This document shows positions 56,908 through 64,000 of a stretch of DNA of 64,000 nucleotides, one piece after another. A program made the translations under genes and the position numbers. Under the pieces are notes generated by a model that was not told the DNA's origin, searched no databases, and worked only from the letters and a program-made list of their open reading frames with translations. Each line of letters begins with the position of its first letter. The first letter of the stretch is position 1. The DNA comes from Alphaproteobacteria bacterium SO-S41 (GTDB taxonomy: Bacteria; Pseudomonadota; Alphaproteobacteria; Micropepsales; Micropepsaceae). Location of the stretch: assembly GCA_019670725.1 (NCBI GenBank), contig AP024629.1, forward strand, positions 1,302,001 through 1,366,000, read 5' to 3'.

Positions 56908-59151
56908 ATGGCGGCGGAACACGGCATCCAGAGCGGCGACCCCGGCGCCATCGACATGGCGCGTGAGGTCAGGTCGCGGCGCGACGAGCGGCCGGCCGGC
57001 GGCCGGGCGGCGCTGACGCTGTCGGCGTTCTGCCTGGGCATTGCCTTTGCGGCGGCGATCCTGGCCGTCATCTATCATCGTGAAGCGGGTTTCGCCGGGC
57101 TGGCGCTGCTGATCGGCCTGACCGTCGCCGGCGTCGGCGTGCTGGCGGCGATCGCCATGCGGCGCCCCGATACCGGCGCGCGCGACCGCCGGGCGCGGAT
57201 GCTGGCCTCGGCCTTCGAGGGCTTCGTCGATCCGATGGCGATCACCAAGGGCGACGGTACGGTCGTCTTCGCCAACCTTTCCTATCGCGAGATGTGCGGC
57301 GGCAAGGCCTCGCGCATCCTGCCGCCCGAACTCGCCATCCGCCCCGATGCGGACATGGCGGGCCGCTTGTACCGACTGGCGCGCGCGGCCTCGGAAGGCG
57401 GCGCGGCGACGGCGGATATCCGCACCACCGAGGGCGGCGTCGCCCATTGGCGGCGGGTCAGCGTCGAGAGCATGGCGCGCGGCCGGGCCGACCAGCGGCT
57501 GAATTTCTGGCGCTTCCACCCGCTCGCCGACGTCACCACCCGCGAGATGCCGGCCGACGGGGCGGAGGTCGTGGCGCTGCCGGAACGCGTGAGCGAGACC
57601 GCGCCGGAAAACAACGGTGACCGCCAGGCCGCCTTTGCCGATCTTTTCGCCGCCGCGCCCGTCGCGATGGCGCTGGTGAAGCCGGACGGGGCGATCGATG
57701 TCGTCAATGCCAGCTTCGCGCAGTTCGTGAAGGTGGAGAGCACCGACAAGCTCAAGGCGACCGCCTTTATCGATCTCATCGCGCCCGCGGACCGTCCCGA
57801 GGCCGAGCGCATCATCCGCCTTGCAGCGGAGCGCGCCGACGGTGCGGCCTCCGCAGAAGTTACCTTCGCGGCCGGTGGCGCCGCCCAGATCCATGCGCTG
57901 CCCGTGACGACGCCGGACGGCGAGACGGGGTCCGTCGCGCTGCATGTCATCGACATGACCAATCTGCGCTCGATCGAGATGCAGTTCCTGCAGGCGCAGA
58001 AGATGCAGGCGGTCGGCAAGCTGGCCGGCGGCGTCGCGCACGACTTCAACAACATCCTGACCGCGATGAACGGTTATGCCGATCTGCTGCTGCTGCGGCA
58101 CAAGGCGGGCGATCCGTCCTTCGCGGACCTGATGCAGATCCGCAATTCCGGCAACCGCGCGGCGCGGCTGGTGCGGCACCTGCTCGCCTTCTCGCGCCAG
58201 CAGACGCTGACGCCGAAGGTCTATCCGGCCTCGGACCTCATTGCCGACCTTTCGGAAATCCTGAAGCGGCTGCTGACCGAGCGGATCAAGCTGGCGCACG
58301 ACTTCGGCCGCGACCTGTGGCCCGTGCGGGTCGACCAGGCGCAGTTCGACAACATGATCATCAATCTCGGCGTCAACGCGCGCGACGCGATGCCCGACGG
58401 CGGCACGCTCACCTTGCGCACGCGCAATGTCACCGAGGCGGAGTCGAAGGAGCAGGGCTATTCGATCCTGACGCCCGGCGACTATGTACTGATCGAGGTC
58501 GCGGACACCGGCACGGGCATCGCGCCGGAGAACATCGCCAAGATCTTCGAGCCGTTCTTCACGACCAAGGAAGCCGGACAGGGCACGGGTCTCGGCCTCG
58601 CCAGCGTCTATGGTTTCGTCAAGCAGTCCGGCGGCTTCGTGTTCCCGGACTCGACGCTGGGCGTCGGGACGACGTTCAAGATCTACCTGCCGCGCCATAT
58701 CGCGACGGCGGCCCAGGAAGCCGCCGAGCGCGAGGCCGAGGCCGCCAAGGTGGCGGCGCCGGCGCGCGACCTCACGGGCATGGGCACGATCCTGCTGGTC
58801 GAGGACGACGACTCCGTCCGCAGCCTCACCGCGCGGGCGCTCGAAATGCGCGGCTACGAGGTGCTGAAGGCGAGCGGCGGCGAGGAAGCCATCGACATCA
58901 TCAAGGCGTTCGAGAAGCGCATTCACCTGATGGTCAGCGACGTCGTCATGCCCGGTATGGACGGACCCGAGGTCGCCAAGGTCGCCAAGACCATCCGCAA
59001 GGACATGCGCGTGATCTTCATGTCGGGCTATGCCGAGGATGCGTTCCGCAAGCAGGCCGAGATGGACGACGACGTCCACTTCCTCTCCAAGCCTTTCCCG
59101 CTGCAGGAACTCGCCGCGAAGGTGAAGGACGTGATGTCGGCGCCGAACTGA
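56908..59151 (+). CDS. cckA: Cell cycle hybrid histidine kinase CckA
   Basis: A 747-residue membrane sensor kinase. Two membrane helices (residues of about 34-55 and 57-77) are followed by PAS-like domains (about 90-350), a kinase core with GGVAHDFNN and phosphorylatable His378, ATP-binding boxes ([21 protein letters not shown]), and a receiver domain with Asp678 ([12 protein letters not shown]) and acidic residues 632-634. CckA phosphorylates CtrA and CpdR through ChpT, and reverses the flow as a phosphatase. It follows flhB closely and may be read from the same CtrA-linked promoter. Confidence 0.93.
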   Translation: MAAEHGIQSGDPGAIDMAREVRSRRDERPAGGRAALTLSAFCLGIAFAAAILAVIYHREAGFAGLALLIGLTVAGVGVLAAIAMRRPDTGARDRRARMLASAFEGFVDPMAITKGDGTVVFANLSYREMCGGKASRILPPELAIRPDADMAGRLYRLARAASEGGAATADIRTTEGGVAHWRRVSVESMARGRADQRLNFWRFHPLADVTTREMPADGAEVVALPERVSETAPENNGDRQAAFADLFAAAPVAMALVKPDGAIDVVNASFAQFVKVESTDKLKATAFIDLIAPADRPEAERIIRLAAERADGAASAEVTFAAGGAAQIHALPVTTPDGETGSVALHVIDMTNLRSIEMQFLQAQKMQAVGKLAGGVAHDFNNILTAMNGYADLLLLRHKAGDPSFADLMQIRNSGNRAARLVRHLLAFSRQQTLTPKVYPASDLIADLSEILKRLLTERIKLAHDFGRDLWPVRVDQAQFDNMIINLGVNARDAMPDGGTLTLRTRNVTEAESKEQGYSILTPGDYVLIEVADTGTGIAPENIAKIFEPFFTTKEAGQGTGLGLASVYGFVKQSGGFVFPDSTLGVGTTFKIYLPRHIATAAQEAAEREAEAAKVAAPARDLTGMGTILLVEDDDSVRSLTARALEMRGYEVLKASGGEEAIDIIKAFEKRIHLMVSDVVMPGMDGPEVAKVAKTIRKDMRVIFMSGYAEDAFRKQAEMDDDVHFLSKPFPLQELAAKVKDVMSAPN

Positions 59152-59161
59152 GGCGCACGCC

Positions 59162-61352
<2,191 letters not shown>

Positions 61353-61369
61353 TCCCCCAAAAAACAAAA

Positions 61370-61390
61370 CGGCCGCCTCGCGGGCGGCCG
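61370..61390. terminator. Bidirectional terminator between arylsulfatase and DUF3828-like genes
   Basis: CGGCCGCC-TCGCG-GGCGGCCG forms a perfect 8-bp stem. On the minus strand it is followed by GTTTTGTTTTTTGG, a strong T-run, so it mainly ends the DUF3828-like transcript. Confidence 0.85.
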
Positions 61391-61416
61391 GTTCGTCATT
61401 TGAACTCGAGAGCTGA

Positions 61417-61962
61417 TTACAGGCCGAGATCGGTCAGGGCCTTGGTGATCGAGTATTCGTCGGGCGTGCCGGCCGCGGTGACGATGTCGGCGATGCGCCA
61501 GCCCTCGGCGAGCTTCGCCAGCTTCACGTCGCTGTTGGTTGTGTGGGCGTCGGCGCCGACGATCGTGTCGGTGAAGGTCACGCGCACCGTCGCCGTGGTG
61601 GCGTCGCTGGCGGTCGTGGTGACGGAATCGACCTTGAGGCTCGACCAGTCCTGGGCGGCCATCAGCATGTCGACGTCGATGCCGGGTTCGCCGGAAGCTT
61701 CCATCTTCGCGATCCGGGCGAGGAGTTCGGGCGTCATGTAGGGCGTCGAGGCCGTCAGCCAGTCCGTGCCCATATTGGGGTCGTCATGGGTGGCGTTGAG
61801 AATGGCGAAGTAGCTCTCGTAGAGGCCGCGCACGACGACATCCGGCGCGGTGTCGGCGGCCGGAACCGGCGCGACGGTCGGGACGGGAGCCGCGGGGGCG
61901 GCGGCAAAGGAGACGCCGCCGGCGAGGACGGCCGACAAAGCGAGGCGATAGGCGAGTTTCAT
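61417..61962 (-). CDS. DUF3828-like secreted protein
   Basis: A 181-residue protein with a Sec signal peptide (residues 1-~22, ending AAPA) and a Pro/Ala/Val linker. The folded part (VVVRGLYESYFAILNATHDD; YMTPELLARIAKMEASGEPG) resembles DUF3828, a cystatin/NTF2-like family of unknown role; LMAAQDWSSLKVDSV fits it too. It should be periplasmic. Expressed alone. Confidence 0.75.
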   Translation of the reverse strand: MKLAYRLALSAVLAGGVSFAAAPAAPVPTVAPVPAADTAPDVVVRGLYESYFAILNATHDDPNMGTDWLTASTPYMTPELLARIAKMEASGEPGIDVDMLMAAQDWSSLKVDSVTTTASDATTATVRVTFTDTIVGADAHTTNSDVKLAKLAEGWRIADIVTAAGTPDEYSITKALTDLGL

Positions 61963-62070
61963 GGGGGAACCGGGGACAGGGTGAGATGCACTCTTGTCCG
62001 CCCACAGTGTGGCGCTGGCAAGGCTGGCGCAGCGGCTTGGTAAAAAGAGCGCGCCCGGCTAGAAGCCGCC

Positions 62071-62415
62071 ATGATCACGCTCTATGGCATCCCGAACTGC
62101 GACACGGTGAAGAAGGCGCGGACCTGGCTGGAAAAGGCCGGCAAGGCCTACAGCTTTCACGACTACAAGACGGCCGGCATCGACCGGGCGCATCTCAAGG
62201 CCTGGATCGCCGATCACGGCTGGGAAAAGGTGCTGAACCGCGCCAGCACGACGTTCCGGGCCCTTGATGACGCGGACAAGGACGGGCTGACGGCCGACAA
62301 GGCGATCCGGTTGATGATCGCGCAGCCCTCGATGATCAAGCGGCCGGTGCTCGACCTCGGCAAGCGCACGATCGTCGGCTTCAAGCCGGAGATTTATGCC
62401 GAGGCGTTCGCCTAG
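62071..62415 (+). CDS. ArsC/Spx family reductase-like protein
   Basis: A 114-residue thioredoxin-fold protein. GIPNCDTVKKARTWLEKAGK holds the single conserved Cys10; PSMIKRPVLDLGKRTIVGFK is the C-terminal signature of the YffB-like branch. True arsenate reduction is unlikely without an ars operon; YffB-type proteins act as glutathione-dependent thiol reductases. A stand-alone gene before the channel gene. Confidence 0.9.
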   Translation: MITLYGIPNCDTVKKARTWLEKAGKAYSFHDYKTAGIDRAHLKAWIADHGWEKVLNRASTTFRALDDADKDGLTADKAIRLMIAQPSMIKRPVLDLGKRTIVGFKPEIYAEAFA

Positions 62416-62510
62416 GACGCGAAGCCGCAGCGCCAAGCGTTGAAATCACAGCCTTCGGCTGCTTTACCGGACGACAGAGTGGATGCGAGCCGGGCGTCCG
62501 GCGGGGGATC

Positions 62511-64000
62511 ATGGAAAAGCGTGTCTCGTGGGCCGAGCGTCTGCGCTACGGGTTCGACAAGTCGATGGCCGCGGGGCCGATCGCGCTGATCGGGTGGCTG
62601 AGCTTCGTCACGCTGGTGGTGATCGTGATCGCCGCCTTCATCCTGGATGTCGGCGGGCTCACCACCGAGGGCGGCGAGCCGATGAGCTATGCCGAGGCGT
62701 TCTGGCAGACGCTGATGCGCACCATGGATGCGGGCACCATGGCCGGCGATGCCGGCTGGACGTTCCGCATCGTGACGCTGGCGATCACGCTGTCGGGCAT
62801 CTTTATCTTCTCGGCGCTGATCGGCCTCTTGAGTTCGGGCATTTCGGAAAAGCTGGGCGAGCTGCGCAAGGGGCGTTCGCGGGTGCTGGAGCGCGGCCAT
62901 ACCGTGATCCTCAACTGGTCGCCCTCGATCTTCGACATCATCTCGGAACTCGCGATCGCCAATGAAAGCGAGAAGCGGCCCCGGCTCGTCATCATGGCGA
63001 ACAAGGACAAGGTCGCGATGGAGGACGAGATCGCGGCGAAGGCGCCCGATCTCGGCAGGCTGAAGATCATCTGCCGCAGCGGCGATCCGACCGATCTCTA
63101 CGATCTGCAGATCGTCAGTCCCGACGAGGCGAAATCGATCATCGTGCTGTCGCCGGAAACGGACGATCCGGATTCGCAGGTGATCAAGACGGTGCTGGCG
63201 CTGGTCCACGCGCCGGACCGCGCGACGAGCAAGTACCGGATCGCCGCGGAAATCCGGAATGCGTCGCGGGCGAAGGTCGCGCGCAAGGTGGGCGGCAGCG
63301 AGGCGCAGCTGGTGCTGGCCGACGATCTCATCGCGCGGATCATCGTGCATTCCAGCCGTCAGTCGGGACTGAGCGCGGTCTTCTCGGACCTGCTCGATTT
63401 CTCGGGCTGCGAGATCTATGTCGCGGCGCCCGGCGCGCCGCCCGCCGCGACGTTCGGCGCAGCGCAGGCATCCTACGAGAACCAGGCGCTGATCGGCATT
63501 TGCGACGCCGAGGGCCGCGTCAGGCTCAATCCGGCGCCCGATACGGCGCTGACGCATGCGACGCGGATGATCGTCATCGCGGAGGACAATTCCGCCATCG
63601 CGACCTCGACGCCGCCGCCCGATGCGGTGGATGAGGCGGCGCTGAAGGCCATCGCACCGAAGCCGCTCGCGCCGGAGCGCACGCTGGTGCTGGGCTGGAA
63701 CCGGCGCGGGCCGACGATCGTCTCGAGCCTGACGCGCTATCTGCCGGCAGGATCGGCGGTGACCGTGGTGGCCGACTATCCGGGCTTGACGAATGACCTG
63801 GCGGCCCTTGCCGGCGCGGCGCCTGGGATCGAAGTGACGGGCCGCACGGGCGATAGCTCGAGCCGCGAAGTGATGCTGGAGCTTGGCCTTGCGAGCGTTC
63901 AGCGGGTGATCGTGCTCAGCTCCAGCGACCAGATGGCGGTGCAGGCGGCGGATACGCGCGCGCTCGTCACGCTGCTGCATCTGCGCGAAATCATCGACGA
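62511..64000 (+). CDS. CASTOR/POLLUX-type ion channel with NAD-binding domains (partial)
   Basis: The gene starts at the ATG at 62511 behind GGGGGA and runs off the window with no stop in 496 codons. The N-terminal part has two membrane helices (about residues 22-44 and 88-112) with a pore-like loop (FWQTLMRTMDAGTMAGDAGW), followed by a conserved region (GHTVILNWSPSIFDIISELA) and two Rossmann-like RCK domains (TLVLGWNRRGPTIVSSLTRY). This is the plan of CASTOR/POLLUX/DMI1-type cation channels and their bacterial homologues. The missing C-terminus probably completes the second regulatory domain. Confidence 0.85.
   Translation, partial: MEKRVSWAERLRYGFDKSMAAGPIALIGWLSFVTLVVIVIAAFILDVGGLTTEGGEPMSYAEAFWQTLMRTMDAGTMAGDAGWTFRIVTLAITLSGIFIFSALIGLLSSGISEKLGELRKGRSRVLERGHTVILNWSPSIFDIISELAIANESEKRPRLVIMANKDKVAMEDEIAAKAPDLGRLKIICRSGDPTDLYDLQIVSPDEAKSIIVLSPETDDPDSQVIKTVLALVHAPDRATSKYRIAAEIRNASRAKVARKVGGSEAQLVLADDLIARIIVHSSRQSGLSAVFSDLLDFSGCEIYVAAPGAPPAATFGAAQASYENQALIGICDAEGRVRLNPAPDTALTHATRMIVIAEDNSAIATSTPPPDAVDEAALKAIAPKPLAPERTLVLGWNRRGPTIVSSLTRYLPAGSAVTVVADYPGLTNDLAALAGAAPGIEVTGRTGDSSSREVMLELGLASVQRVIVLSSSDQMAVQAADTRALVTLLHLREIID

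Overview
The window is GC-rich, densely coded chromosomal DNA from an alphaproteobacterium with a Caulobacter-like flagellar and cell-cycle programme. It has the flbT-flaF pair, short flagellins without a variable central domain, fliX divergent from flgI, the fliL-fliM-DUF6468-motE order, and a CckA-type hybrid kinase directly after flhB. Candidate CtrA boxes (TTAA-N7-TTAA), sigma-54 promoters and a recurring palindrome CGGCA-N5-TGCCG that resembles the FlbD ftr element fit this picture. The genus cannot be fixed from the sequence. An interspersed palindrome of a type I associate with Rhizobiales-like genomes lies at 39750-39797.

Layout. 1-3685: AT-richer leader, a GT4 glycosyltransferase and a methyltransferase/kinase fusion. 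3874-7000: ATP-grasp plus alpha-E peptide-tagging pair, convergent with a Tat-exported papain-like protein. 7081-9448: LysR regulator divergent from a frameshifted carboxymuconolactone decarboxylase and an aldo/keto reductase. 9455-15807: FlmG-like TPR glycosyltransferase, flbT, flaF, three flagellin genes and a FlaG-like gene. 15901-27453: a tightly overlapping ten-gene minus-strand sugar operon (pseC, pseB, GH57-like protein, ATP-grasp, SDR, two-subunit transketolase, iron-dependent alcohol dehydrogenase, two methyltransferases). 27564-31698: a NeuB-family synthase without a SAF domain, a cytidylyltransferase-PseG fusion and a second TPR glycosyltransferase. 31834-34551: a 905-residue protein combining flagellin-IN-like segments with a beta-propeller. 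34709-50165: cytochrome c, flgI-flgJ-flgN-like operon, fliX, DksA-like, lipid kinase, flgF-G-A-H, aquaporin, and fliL-fliM-DUF6468-motE-large TPR protein. 50162-52395: a small metabolic island with an ArsR regulator. 52396-59151: fliP-fliO divergent from flgB-flgC-fliE-fliQ-fliR-flhB-cckA. 59162-64000: hypothetical, arylsulfatase, DUF3828-like, ArsC-like and the start of a CASTOR/POLLUX-type channel.

How it fits together. CckA normally feeds the CtrA phosphorelay. CtrA-type boxes lie before fliL and in the fliO/flgB divergent region, and cckA itself is the last gene of the flgB-flhB run. Late genes (flgF, flgI, flagellins) carry sigma-54 promoters with the CGGCA-N5-TGCCG element about 60-70 bp upstream of the -24 box. 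The flagellin leaders hold tandem hairpins, a likely target of FlbT. The sugar genes look like a nonulosonic-acid (pseudaminate-like) pathway with unusual extra carbon chemistry, and the two TPR glycosyltransferases are candidate enzymes for placing the sugar on flagellins or on the IN-motif/propeller protein.

The most unusual observations are a 114-bp palindromic repeat inserted in frame inside the GH57-like gene, the composition of the sugar locus, the IN-motif/propeller protein, and the conserved flagellin leader structures. No database search was possible: family names come from recognised motifs, and promoter and operator calls come from visual matching.
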